In this document: positions 1 to 8,061 of the stretch, piece after piece
Layout: the number at the start of each line of letters is the position of its first letter
Position numbering within the stretch: position 1 is the first letter of the stretch
Assembly (NCBI RefSeq): GCF_029854195.1
Contig: NZ_CP122960.1
Span: 3,044,001-3,108,000, forward strand
Direction of reading: 5' to 3'
Origin: Amylibacter sp. IMCC11727
GTDB lineage: Bacteria > Pseudomonadota > Alphaproteobacteria > Rhodobacterales > Rhodobacteraceae
Length of the DNA: 64,000 nt
The notes under the pieces: model-generated
Told to the model about the DNA's origin: nothing
The model's input: the letters and a program-made list of their open reading frames with translations, nothing else
Databases searched by the model: none
Position numbers and translations under genes: made by a program

Positions 1-369
1 GCCCTCCTAACGCTAACAGCCTGTCAAAAGGATGAAACCATCTCTGGCCAAACCGATGCTTCAGACACATGGCTGCTTATCCAAATGAACGGTGAACCGA
101 TTGTGCCAGACATCACGCTGACCTTTCCAGAAAAAGGCCGCATCGCTGGCCGTGCGCCCTGCAACACGTATTTCGCTTCCCAAACCGCACCCTTGCCGTG
201 GTTCGAAGTGTCGGGCATCGCCTCTACCAAACGCGCCTGCCCCAACCTCAAACTCGAAACAGCCTATTTTCAAACGCTGGACTCCATGACCCTAATCGAA
301 CGCAAAGGGGATACGCTTTTGTTGTCCGACGACGCGCATCAAAGTCTGGAATTCAAACTGAGGGATTAG
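1..369 (+). CDS. META/HslJ-like domain lipoprotein, 5' truncated by the window edge
   Basis: The reading frame is already open at base 1 and continues without a stop to 369, so the start lies outside the window. The first residues seen (ALLTLTAC) form a lipobox with the Cys at residue 8, followed by an Asp/Glu/Thr-rich linker; this indicates a lipidated, membrane-anchored protein. The rest contains the pattern of META-domain (HslJ-like) proteins: a Gly-Arg-x-Cys-Asn turn (GRAPCNTY), a later Cys (RACPNLKLE), and a C-terminal LEFKL strand. Its stop overlaps the end of the convergent downstream gene by 4 bp. No specific role can be given beyond an envelope lipoprotein. Confident about the lipoprotein, moderately about META. 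Confidence 0.6.
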   Translation, partial: ALLTLTACQKDETISGQTDASDTWLLIQMNGEPIVPDITLTFPEKGRIAGRAPCNTYFASQTAPLPWFEVSGIASTKRACPNLKLETAYFQTLDSMTLIERKGDTLLLSDDAHQSLEFKLRD

Positions 370-1037
370 TCAGGCACAGACATCGCTAAAATGCGGCTCA
401 TCCGCGTGTAGCTTTCGCCTGTCTCTTCGGCCCATGCGTTAAATGCCTCTTGTGCCTTTCGCAATTCACCCTTGCTCGTGGCTTTGCCCTCCAGCACCCC
501 CGCATCGCTTAACGCCCGCACCACCGCACGGCTCAGGATGAAACTGTCCTTGCCCAAAAACCGCAGCGCATATTGCCCCGTACTCCCCCCGAGCCGCGCA
601 CCCCGTTTTTTCATCACATCCCACAGGCCAACCAAATCGCTCGACGGCCAATCCTCAAAAAACCGCCCCGCTGTCCCATGTTCCTGCGCCAAATCACTCA
701 AAAAAATCGCATTATCGCGCACAGATAAAATCTTGGTGGCGTGGCGCACGATCCCTGTGTCTTGCAAATGCGTGTCCAAATCCTCATCGGACATGAACGC
801 ATTGCGCCCTATATCAAACCCATGAAACGCCGCTTCAAATCCATCCCATTTCTTTTCGATAACGGACCAATTGAACCCCGCCTGAAACACCCGTTTTGAA
901 AACTCCGCCAAAATACGGTCATCGCCCAGCGCAGATATATCACGGGCATGATCATGGGCCGATATGGCCTCTTCCAACGCGGCTTCGCTGCCTTTGCGCT
1001 CCAGCGCCATCCCTCTGATCTGATCAAATTTCCGCAT
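366..1037 (-). CDS. DNA-3-methyladenine glycosylase I-like protein
   Basis: Base-excision repair glycosylase of the Tag family, inferred from overall pattern (FQAGFNWSVIEKKW near residue 50, like QAGLSW in E. coli Tag, and a helical body of about 220 residues). An upstream in-frame ATG at 1082 exists, but ATG 1037 has a good GGGGA ribosome site and starts MRKFDQIRG, so it is preferred. It overlaps recO by 14 bp and is probably cotranscribed with it. Oddities: the protein has no cysteine, so it cannot form the zinc site of E. coli Tag, and the position matching Tag Glu38 appears to be Arg. Either this is a diverged subgroup or the activity differs. Family call is reasonably sure, enzymatic activity is not. 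Confidence 0.65.
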   Translation of the reverse strand: MRKFDQIRGMALERKGSEAALEEAISAHDHARDISALGDDRILAEFSKRVFQAGFNWSVIEKKWDGFEAAFHGFDIGRNAFMSDEDLDTHLQDTGIVRHATKILSVRDNAIFLSDLAQEHGTAGRFFEDWPSSDLVGLWDVMKKRGARLGGSTGQYALRFLGKDSFILSRAVVRALSDAGVLEGKATSKGELRKAQEAFNAWAEETGESYTRMSRILAMSVPD

Positions 1038-1764
1038 GTTTTTCCCCTTTCTCCAGCACGCGCACCAACCGCGCCCGCGCATCTGGCAGGGGGCGGTTCC
1101 CCAGTGCAGGCGCCAACCAGCGCTCCAAAAAATACCCCGTGGTCTTTAATGCGCCCAGCACATCTGACAGCTCCGCATCCACACCCTGCATCTGCAAAAA
1201 CTCTGGCAGCGGCAGCATCCGATCCGCATATTCTGCCCCCGCTTGGCGACACACGGCACGGCCACTTTTGGGCGATACATAAATCAACTCTTGCGTCCCA
1301 CCCGTGGCCGCACAGGACGACAAATCCAACCCATAGCCCAACTCTTCTAGGATCATCAGCTCCCACACCGCGTAATCCGCCGCAAATGGCGCGGCTGAAT
1401 TCAGCCGCTCGATTAACGCCAAAGTGTCAGCGTAAATCTGCGTCAATTCCATCCGCTCTGGCATGGCAAACCGCATCAACGCGCAAATCGAACTCAGCGC
1501 CGCCAATCGTCCCCGATCAGACATGATTCCGCTGCGCGATTTCAACAACTCCACGCGGTACGCCCCCAGATGATCCTCCAGTCGGGCGCGCCATTCGACC
1601 TCCACCTGATTGCCAGGTTGCAGCACAGGCGCTTGCTTGCGCGATGCACCACCGCGCACGACCCCCGCATGGCGGCCATGTTCTTTTGTTAAAACATCTA
1701 AAATAACCGAGGTCTCGCCGTGCCGCCGTGCGGCCAATATGACCCCTTCGTCACGCCATTCCAT
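1024..1764 (-). CDS. recO: DNA repair protein RecO
   Basis: RecO loads RecA onto SSB-coated single-stranded DNA together with RecR in gap repair. The 246-residue protein opens with the family's OB-fold start (MEWRDEGVILAARRHGE, then TSVILDVLTKEHGRHAGVV) and continues into a helical domain with the C-terminal pattern CAATGG...YVSPKSGRAVC, which resembles the zinc-binding segment of many RecO proteins with two of the cysteines visible here. Length is normal. The Tag-like gene overlaps its 3' end by 14 bp, giving a small repair operon. The 43 bp between it and the upstream phoB stop contain no evident terminator, so read-through from the pst-pho operon is possible. Confidence 0.9.
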   Translation of the reverse strand: MEWRDEGVILAARRHGETSVILDVLTKEHGRHAGVVRGGASRKQAPVLQPGNQVEVEWRARLEDHLGAYRVELLKSRSGIMSDRGRLAALSSICALMRFAMPERMELTQIYADTLALIERLNSAAPFAADYAVWELMILEELGYGLDLSSCAATGGTQELIYVSPKSGRAVCRQAGAEYADRMLPLPEFLQMQGVDAELSDVLGALKTTGYFLERWLAPALGNRPLPDARARLVRVLEKGEKHAEI

Positions 1765-1807
1765 GACACAAGGCTAGGGCCAATCGCCCCCCACCTCAAG
1801 CACCTGA

Positions 1808-2503
1808 TTACGTGCCGATATCGAGCGAATATCCAAATCCCCGCACGGTACGCACAAAATCAGTGTCCGACACTTTGCTCAGGGCTTTGCGTAACCGCCC
1901 CACATGCACATCCACCGTGCGTGTGTCCACGTTCAGATTGTCTCGCCACACACGATCCAGCAATTGTTCACGGGATAACACGCGTCCTGGGGCCTCCATG
2001 AACACCCGCAACAGTTTAAATTCTAAGGGCCCCAGATTGATTGTGTCTTCGCCAAGGCTCACCTTGTGCTGCACCAAATCCATCGTCAGGTTTTCATACA
2101 CCAGAACATCCGCACCCGTCTGGCCAAACGTATGACGCAGCCCAACGCGCACCCGCGCCATCAACTCTTTGATGGAATAGGGCTTCACCACATAATCATC
2201 CGCCCCAATGTCCAATCCTCTGATCTTGTCTTCTTCCTCACCACGCGCGGTCAGCATAATCACGGGAATATGTTTGGTCTTTTTGTTGCGCTTCACTTGG
2301 CGGCACACTTCCAATCCTGAAGTCTGGGGCAACATCCAATCCAGCAACATCAGGTCGATGGATTCTTCCTCAAGGATCAACAGCCCTTCTTCGCCTGTTT
2401 CCGCCCGAAACACATCATATCCTTCAACCCCAAGGTTATAGGCCAGAAGTTCCAGCTGGGACGCTTCGTCTTCAACCACCAGAATTTTCGCACCACCGCT
2501 CAT
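1808..2503 (-). CDS. phoB: Phosphate regulon response regulator PhoB
   Basis: OmpR/PhoB-type regulator of phosphate starvation genes. Residues 5-120 are a receiver domain with the acidic pair EDE at 11-13, phospho-acceptor Asp55 (LMLLDWMLPQ), the MLTARG strand and a KPYS switch lysine. Residues 130-228 form a winged helix ending in VRTVRGFGYSL. Length (231) is typical. Its start overlaps the phoU stop by 4 bp, so it is the last gene of the pstSCAB-phoU-phoB operon. No phoR kinase lies in this window; it must be encoded elsewhere. The Pho box array upstream of pstS is the expected binding site, so the operon should be autoregulated. Confidence 0.95.
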   Translation of the reverse strand: MSGGAKILVVEDEASQLELLAYNLGVEGYDVFRAETGEEGLLILEEESIDLMLLDWMLPQTSGLEVCRQVKRNKKTKHIPVIMLTARGEEEDKIRGLDIGADDYVVKPYSIKELMARVRVGLRHTFGQTGADVLVYENLTMDLVQHKVSLGEDTINLGPLEFKLLRVFMEAPGRVLSREQLLDRVWRDNLNVDTRTVDVHVGRLRKALSKVSDTDFVRTVRGFGYSLDIGT

Positions 2504-3165
2504 TCTTCCATCAACTCCCCAGTGACCAGATAATGCACTTGCTCTGCGATATTTTTCACTTGGTCACCCGAACGTTCCATATTTTTGGAAATAAACAACA
2601 AATGCGTGCAAGGCTCAATGTTTCTCGGATTTTCCATCATATAGGTTAACAACTCGCGAAACAGACCATCCGTTCTGTCGTTGATCTCATCATCCATAGC
2701 GCTCGCCGCACGGGCCTTTTCCAAATCACGTGTGACATAGGCATCCATAACCAGATCCAGCATCGCCGCCACTTTTTGCGATGTTTCCACCAAATTGCGC
2801 AGCACCGATTTCATGGCGGAAAAATCATCGACAACCCGCACACGATACGACAGCGTTTTGGCGTAATCCCCCATCCGTTCCAGACAGGCTGAAATCTTCA
2901 GCGTGGTAATCGCACTGCGCAAATCTTCGGCCATGGGCTGGCGCAGGGCAATTAAACGGATGGCGCGATCATCAATCTTGTTTTCCAACTTGTTAATTGC
3001 CGCATCCCCTTTGGACACTTGCTTGGCCAAGGTTTCATCATTGGCTTCCAATGCCTGACCCGCCGCAATGATTTGCGCCCCGACTTGGGCCGACATGTCC
3101 ATCAGCATCTTTTCAATCTTGTTCAGCTCGGTATCGAACTTTGTCACAATATGGGTGCTTTCCAT
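2500..3165 (-). CDS. phoU: Phosphate signalling accessory protein PhoU
   Basis: Cytoplasmic all-helical protein linking the PstSCAB transporter to PhoR/PhoB signalling and restraining phosphate uptake. The 221 residues show the two PhoU repeats of three helices, each with the acidic metal-binding pattern (for example MGDYAKTLSYR and later MERSGDQVKNIAEQV). Length matches the family. It lies 12 bp downstream of pstB and overlaps phoB by 4 bp, which is the standard arrangement and supports coupled translation. Confidence 0.94.
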   Translation of the reverse strand: MESTHIVTKFDTELNKIEKMLMDMSAQVGAQIIAAGQALEANDETLAKQVSKGDAAINKLENKIDDRAIRLIALRQPMAEDLRSAITTLKISACLERMGDYAKTLSYRVRVVDDFSAMKSVLRNLVETSQKVAAMLDLVMDAYVTRDLEKARAASAMDDEINDRTDGLFRELLTYMMENPRNIEPCTHLLFISKNMERSGDQVKNIAEQVHYLVTGELMEE

Positions 3166-3177
3166 CGTCTAAGGCTC

Positions 3178-3942
3178 CTACCCGATCCGACCAGTGATAT
3201 AGTTTTGTGTGCGCTCATCTTCAGGGGTCGTAAAGATTTTCTTTGTCGGCCCGCTTTCAACCAATGTCCCCAAATGAAAGAACGCCGTGCGCTGTGAAAC
3301 CCGTGCGGCCTGTTGCATGGAATGGGTCACAATCACAATCGTGAAATTCGCCCGCAACTCGTCAATCAACTCTTCAATGATGGCCGTGGCAATTGGGTCC
3401 AGCGCCGAACAGGGTTCATCCATCAAGATCACCTTGGGCTTCACCGCAATGGCACGCGCAATGCACAACCGTTGCTGTTGCCCGCCCGACAACCCTGTGC
3501 CGGGTTGTTCCAAACGGTCTTTCACCTCGTTCCACAACCCCGCTTTTTTCAACGCCCATTCAACCAGCTCTTCCATTTCGGCTTTGCTCTGGGTCAGCCC
3601 ATGAATACGCGGCCCATAGGCTACGTTTTCAAAGATGGATTTCGGAAACGGATTTGGCTTTTGAAACACCATGCCCACTTGCGCGCGCAATGCCACCACA
3701 TCCACTTCGGGCGCATAGATATCTTGCCCCGCGATCTTGATTTCACCGTCTACGCGGGCAATCGGCACCAAATCGTTCATCCGATTGATGCACCGCAAAA
3801 ACGTGGTTTTACCACAACCTGACGGCCCGATCAGCGATGTCACCTTGTTTTGCGGAATGTCCAAACAGATTTTGTTCAACGCCTGTTTGTCGCCGTAATG
3901 TACATCAACATCTTTGGCCGTGATGATAGGAATATTCGCCAT
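3178..3942 (-). CDS. pstB: Phosphate ABC transporter ATP-binding protein PstB
   Basis: ATPase that drives high-affinity phosphate import through PstC/PstA. Visible motifs: Walker [10 protein letters not shown] at 39-47, Q-loop in [13 protein letters not shown], the signature LSGGQQQRL, Walker [12 protein letters not shown] and an H-loop (VTHSMQQA). The PNPFP sequence after the Q-loop is characteristic of PstB. Length 254 is normal. It sits 4 bp after pstA and 12 bp before phoU in the operon. Confidence 0.97.
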   Translation of the reverse strand: MANIPIITAKDVDVHYGDKQALNKICLDIPQNKVTSLIGPSGCGKTTFLRCINRMNDLVPIARVDGEIKIAGQDIYAPEVDVVALRAQVGMVFQKPNPFPKSIFENVAYGPRIHGLTQSKAEMEELVEWALKKAGLWNEVKDRLEQPGTGLSGGQQQRLCIARAIAVKPKVILMDEPCSALDPIATAIIEELIDELRANFTIVIVTHSMQQAARVSQRTAFFHLGTLVESGPTKKIFTTPEDERTQNYITGRIG

Positions 3943-3946
3943 AGTC

Positions 3947-5236
3947 TTAGAACCTCAGTTCGAATTTCTTGCGCAAAATAATTGCCGCAATGTTCATGAT
4001 GATCAGGAACAACAGCAGCACGATAATCGCCGCCGATGTTTTTTCTAAAAACGCCCGTTCTGGGCTGTCTGCCCACAAAAAGATTTGCACAGGCAAGGCC
4101 GTTGCGGGCTCTAAAAACCCTTTGGGCACATCCACGATAAACGCGACCATACCAATCATCAGCAACGGCGCCGTATCGCCCAGCGCCCGCGCCATGCCCA
4201 CAATCGCCCCCGTAAACATACCCGGCAGCGCCAGTGGGGCCACATGGTGGAATGTGGATTGCACCGAACTGGCCCCCATGCCGAGCGCCGCTTCACGAAT
4301 GCTTGGCGGAACCGCCCGCAGGCTGGCCCGTGACGCGATGATAATCGTTGGCAGCGTCATCAGCGACAACACCATCCCCCCCACAAGCGGCGAAGATCGC
4401 GGCAATCCGAATGTGTTCAGGAATATCGAAAGCCCGAGCAATCCAAACACAATCGACGGAACCGCCGCCAAGTTGTTGATGTTCACCTCGATAAAGTCGG
4501 AAAACTTGTTTTTGGGGGCAAATTCTTCCAGATAAATCGCCGCCATGATCCCAATGGGAAACGACAGGATAAAACACACCGACAGGGATAGGATCGACCC
4601 CACCAATGCGCTCAGGATGCCCGCCAATTCAGGCTCGCGGCTGGCCCCGTTTAAAAAGAACCCTGTGTTAAACACTTGTTGCACTTGATCCCGTTCAATC
4701 AGCGTATCAATCCAGCCAATCTCCTGATCGCTCAAGCGCCGCTCATCTTGTGGCAAATCGCGGTTGATCTGCCCTTTCATCAACAGGTCCACATCATCCG
4801 ATGCGCTCACCCAGATTGTGACAGCCCCACCCAGAATGGACGGGTCAGCTTCAATCGCCCGCTCCACCTGATAACTCGCCTCCGAACTCACCAACCCATA
4901 CAGCTTGCGCCGGTCTTTGCGTTTTTTCGCCTCTGGAAACGCCTCTTTCAGACCATCCTTTACGATTTTGCCAAACGACGCATCGCCGATATCCGCTGGG
5001 TTCACCGCATCCGCATCCAGATTAACCGTCAAAGCGATTTGCGTTGTGCTAATCGCACCTTTGCCTTGCCAAAAGATTGATCCAATCATGAACGCCAGAA
5101 ACGCAAGCGACAGCGCAATCGCCAGCCGCCCTGTCCAGCGAAACCGCAATTCAGATGCGTGGCGGCGTTTCAGGTGCGCTTGCCCTTTGGTCAAATCCGA
5201 CAGGCTGTTTTGTGTGTGATCAGATGTATCAGTCAT
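3947..5236 (-). CDS. pstA: Phosphate ABC transporter permease PstA (with N-terminal extension)
   Basis: Inner-membrane permease of the phosphate importer. One hydrophobic segment lies near residues 33-55, followed by a periplasmic region of about 150 residues, then the ABC permease domain (about 215-425) with the EAA loop [20 protein letters not shown]. At 429 residues it is far longer than E. coli PstA (about 296); the extension corresponds to the N-terminal domain (DUF3333 type) usual in alphaproteobacterial PstA. The start overlaps the pstC stop by 8 bp. The role of the periplasmic extension is not known to me. Confidence 0.93.
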   Translation of the reverse strand: MTDTSDHTQNSLSDLTKGQAHLKRRHASELRFRWTGRLAIALSLAFLAFMIGSIFWQGKGAISTTQIALTVNLDADAVNPADIGDASFGKIVKDGLKEAFPEAKKRKDRRKLYGLVSSEASYQVERAIEADPSILGGAVTIWVSASDDVDLLMKGQINRDLPQDERRLSDQEIGWIDTLIERDQVQQVFNTGFFLNGASREPELAGILSALVGSILSLSVCFILSFPIGIMAAIYLEEFAPKNKFSDFIEVNINNLAAVPSIVFGLLGLSIFLNTFGLPRSSPLVGGMVLSLMTLPTIIIASRASLRAVPPSIREAALGMGASSVQSTFHHVAPLALPGMFTGAIVGMARALGDTAPLLMIGMVAFIVDVPKGFLEPATALPVQIFLWADSPERAFLEKTSAAIIVLLLFLIIMNIAAIILRKKFELRF

Positions 5237-6206
5237 ATTGCTCTCGGTATTTCTTAACGATCCGCAAGGACGCGTAATTCAGGCACAGGGTCGCGACGAA
5301 CAGCAACAAACCGAGCGCGAATGCCGATAAGGTTTTCGCGCTGTCAAACTCTTGGTCCCCTTGCAACAACGCCACAATCTGCGCCGTGATGGTTGTCACC
5401 GCATCCAACGGATTTGCCGTCAAGTTTGCAGCCAAACCCGCCGCCATAACCACGATCATGGTTTCTCCAATTGCACGGGATGCCGCCAACAACAGGCTCC
5501 CCGCGATCCCTGGAATGGCTGCAGGCAAAATCACTTTGCGAATGGTCTCTGCTTGGGTCGCACCCAATCCCAGTGACGCATCGCGCAATGCTTGGGGCAC
5601 GGCGTTAATCACATCATCCGACAGGGATGAAATCAGCGGGATAATCATGATCCCCATCACCAAACCCGCCGCCAGCGCGCTTTCAGATGCCACCTCAAGC
5701 CCCATCGACCCGCCGGTCCATCGAATGAACGGCGCAACCATTAACGCGGCAAAGAACCCGTAAACCACCGTCGGAATACCCGCGAGGATCTCCAAAAGCG
5801 GCTTAATCACGTCCCGCGTGCGGCGGTTTGCATATTCCGCCAGATACACCGCCGAGGCGAGCCCCAGCGGCGTTGCCACCGCCATGGCAATGGTGGAAAT
5901 CAACAGCGTGCCCGTGAACAGCGGGATCACCCCAAACGCCCCTTCTGCTGCCACTTGATCCGCACGCAGCGCCGTTTGTGGGCTCCACTTGGTTCCTGTG
6001 ATGAAATCCCAAAACGAAATGCGCTCAAAAAACGCCCACGCCTGCCCAAGCAGAGACGCCACAATCCCAATCGTGACCAGAACAGCCACCAGCGAACACA
6101 AGATCATAACGCCAATAATCAGGCGTTCCATAATCTTGGATCGTTTGGAATTTACAAAATCAACGGGCGTTTCGCGCGGCCCTGCATCCACATCGGTGAC
6201 AGCCAT
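5229..6206 (-). CDS. pstC: Phosphate ABC transporter permease PstC
   Basis: Second permease of the PstSCAB importer. The 325-residue protein has about six hydrophobic segments, the first at residues 28-52, and a permease core with LLEILAGIPTVVYGFFA and the EAA loop LRDASLGLGATQAETIRKV. Length is close to E. coli PstC. It is the first permease gene after pstS; the 65 bp between them hold a strong hairpin that probably lets the binding protein be made in excess. Confidence 0.95.
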   Translation of the reverse strand: MAVTDVDAGPRETPVDFVNSKRSKIMERLIIGVMILCSLVAVLVTIGIVASLLGQAWAFFERISFWDFITGTKWSPQTALRADQVAAEGAFGVIPLFTGTLLISTIAMAVATPLGLASAVYLAEYANRRTRDVIKPLLEILAGIPTVVYGFFAALMVAPFIRWTGGSMGLEVASESALAAGLVMGIMIIPLISSLSDDVINAVPQALRDASLGLGATQAETIRKVILPAAIPGIAGSLLLAASRAIGETMIVVMAAGLAANLTANPLDAVTTITAQIVALLQGDQEFDSAKTLSAFALGLLLFVATLCLNYASLRIVKKYREQYD

Positions 6207-6233
6207 CTTGGTCTACTCTTGCTTATTGCCGCA

Positions 6234-6261
6234 AACGGACCTGCACATCGGCAGGTCCGTT
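6234..6261 (-). promoter_or_regulatory. mRNA hairpin between pstS and pstC
   Basis: An 11-bp perfect inverted repeat (AACGGACCTGC at 6234-6244 and its complement at 6251-6261) with a 6-nt loop lies just after the pstS stop. No run of T follows it on the minus strand, so it is more likely an RNA-stabilising or partial-termination hairpin that protects pstS mRNA than a full terminator. The role is inferred from position. Confidence 0.7.
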
Positions 6262-6271
6262 CCAATCGGCT

Positions 6272-7306
6272 TTACATGGACAGGTTTTGCAAACCGCGAA
6301 TGGCATCTTCGCCCGCCGCGCGCTCGTCTTCTGTCAGCGGGATCAATCCCTTATCCGCCAGATACCCTTCTTCGCCCCAAGCATCCTCAGACGTGAATTC
6401 CTCCAAGAACGCTTCGATGCCGGGCACCACACCCACATGGGCCGCTTTCACATAGAAATACAACGACCGCGACACGGGGTAATCTCCTTGGGCAATCGCA
6501 TCAAATTCTGGCTCAACGCCATCAATCAACGATCCTTGCACATTGTCTTCGTTTTGCTCCAGAAACGAATACCCAAAAATCCCAAACGCATCTGGGTTCG
6601 CATTCAGTTTTTGCACAATCAGGTTGTCGTTCTCTCCGGCTTCAACATAGGCCCCATCTTCGCGGATGTTGTGACACAGGGATTTATATGCCGCTTTGTC
6701 GGTCTTCTTCAGCGCGTTGATCCAATCGAACGATTTACAACCGCCCTCCATGGCCAGCTCCACAAACGCATCGCGTGTGCCGGATGTGGGCGGTGGGCCC
6801 AAAACCTCGATCTTGATCGCAGGCAAATCGGGATTCACTTCATTCCACATGGTAAACGGGTTTGGCTTGGTTTCACCCTCAACTCCTGTCGGGATGTCTT
6901 TGGCCAACCCCATGAACAAATCTTTCAGGCTGAACGATACTTGATCCGCCGCCTTTGAATTGGCCAACACAATCCCGTCATACCCGATCTTTGCTTCAAC
7001 AATCTCTGTCACGCCATTTTCGGCACATTTGGCGACTTCGGATGCTTTGATCCGCCGCGACGCATTTGTGATATCGGGAAACTCCGTCCCAACCCCTGAA
7101 CAAAACAGCTTAAGACCGCCGCCCGATCCTGTGGATTCCACAACAGGCGTTTTGAAGTCCGTGGATTTACCAAAGCGTTCCGCCACCGTGGTGGAAAACG
7201 GGAAAACTGTGGAAGAACCAACAATGGTAATCTGGTCGCGCGCAAAGGTGGGCGCGGTTGCGCTTGTCAGGATAAGTGCCGTTGCACAAAGCGTCTTGGT
7301 AAACAT
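6272..7306 (-). CDS. pstS: Periplasmic phosphate-binding protein PstS
   Basis: High-affinity phosphate receptor of the Pst importer. The protein begins with a Sec signal peptide (MFTKTLCATALILTSATAPTFA, cleavage expected after TFA) followed by ITIVGSSTVFPFSTTVAERF, the classic phosphate-contacting loop of PstS, and a later SGTRDAFVELA loop. It has 344 residues, typical of the alphaproteobacterial form. It is the first gene of the operon, 67 bp downstream of an 11-bp-phased Pho box array. A hairpin separates it from pstC. Confidence 0.95.
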   Translation of the reverse strand: MFTKTLCATALILTSATAPTFARDQITIVGSSTVFPFSTTVAERFGKSTDFKTPVVESTGSGGGLKLFCSGVGTEFPDITNASRRIKASEVAKCAENGVTEIVEAKIGYDGIVLANSKAADQVSFSLKDLFMGLAKDIPTGVEGETKPNPFTMWNEVNPDLPAIKIEVLGPPPTSGTRDAFVELAMEGGCKSFDWINALKKTDKAAYKSLCHNIREDGAYVEAGENDNLIVQKLNANPDAFGIFGYSFLEQNEDNVQGSLIDGVEPEFDAIAQGDYPVSRSLYFYVKAAHVGVVPGIEAFLEEFTSEDAWGEEGYLADKGLIPLTEDERAAGEDAIRGLQNLSM

Positions 7307-7372
7307 CTAAATGTTCCTACTTTTGGTTTCGTGTCCGATTCGTATCGGATGGCCCAGACCTAGGCCGCGAAT

Positions 7373-7434
7373 GTGACACTCATCCTTCAGTTTTGTGACG
7401 CTTCCTTTTCAGTTTTGTAACAACCCCATGACAC
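7373..7434 (-). promoter_or_regulatory. Pho box array (PhoB binding sites) upstream of pstS
   Basis: Read on the minus strand, half-sites occur exactly every 11 bp: GTGTCAT (7428-7434), TTGTTAC (7417-7423), CTGAAAA (7406-7412), GCGTCAC (7395-7401), CTGAAGG (7384-7390), GTGTCAC (7373-7379). The 7+4 spacing and the CTGTCAT-like sequence are those of PhoB direct-repeat sites. Two half-sites (CTGAAAA, CTGAAGG) are weak matches. The array sits between the pstS start and the putR stop. Confidence 0.8.
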
Positions 7435-7453
7435 GCGAACGAAAATTCACCGC

Positions 7454-7924
7454 TCAAACGACAGACGATTGCCCGCCATCTTTGACCGCTTCCATCGACA
7501 CATGGGTCGAACTGCTCGCCACATGGGGCAGGTTGGAAATCACCTCGCCCAACACCGCGCGATACGCCTTTATGTCCACCGTGCGCACCTTCAGCAGATA
7601 ATCGAACGCCCCCGCGATCATGTGGCATTCCTCAATCTCGCTCACCTCGGACACCGCATCATTGAACGCCCGCAACGCCGTCTCGCGTGTGTCGGACAAC
7701 CGCACCTCCACAAACGCCACATGGTCCAATCCCAGCTTGTCCAGATCCAGCACCGCGCGAAACCCACGAATATACCCTTCACCGCGCAATCGCTTCACCC
7801 GCAACTGACAGGGCGTTTTCGATAGGCCCACAACCCCCGCCAATTCCGTCATCGACATGCGCCCATCACGGTGCAATGCCGCCAGTATTTTGCGATCAAT
7901 CCCATCCAAAGAACTATCAACCAC
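7454..7924 (-). CDS. putR: Lrp/AsnC-family regulator, probable proline-responsive activator of putA
   Basis: A 156-residue Lrp-type protein: N-terminal winged helix (DRKILAALHRDGRMSMTELA, then VVGLSKTPCQLRVKRLRGEGYI) and a C-terminal effector/oligomerisation domain (VAFVEVRLS...IAGAFDYLLKVRT). It is divergent from putA, the arrangement known for putR-putA in Rhodobacter capsulatus, where PutR activates putA with proline and represses itself. That context is the basis for the name. The intergenic region is AT-rich, as Lrp-type targets usually are. Confidence 0.85.
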   Translation of the reverse strand: MVDSSLDGIDRKILAALHRDGRMSMTELAGVVGLSKTPCQLRVKRLRGEGYIRGFRAVLDLDKLGLDHVAFVEVRLSDTRETALRAFNDAVSEVSEIEECHMIAGAFDYLLKVRTVDIKAYRAVLGEVISNLPHVASSSTHVSMEAVKDGGQSSVV

Positions 7925-8061
7925 GTCTTTTCCACCCTTTTCGCCTGATACTTAAGTCGAATATGGACAACATGACCTACAATTCAATCAAATACAGACA
8001 AACAGCCCTACATTTGAATGATAAAGAGGATATATCGCACTCTATTGCATCGGAACCCGCT
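7925..8061. promoter_or_regulatory. putR-putA divergent control region
   Basis: 137 bp between the divergent starts, clearly more AT-rich than the flanking genes (for example around 7975-8040). Expected to hold both promoters and the PutR sites, but no single palindrome stands out. In-frame ATGs at 7963 and 7972 could extend PutA by about 30 residues; the extra residues look non-conserved. Confidence 0.4.

Noticed and set aside
7687..8061. N-terminal extension of PutA by 125 codons
   Set aside because: The first part lies inside putR on the other strand, and the rest crosses the AT-rich control region. The family start fits ATG 8062.
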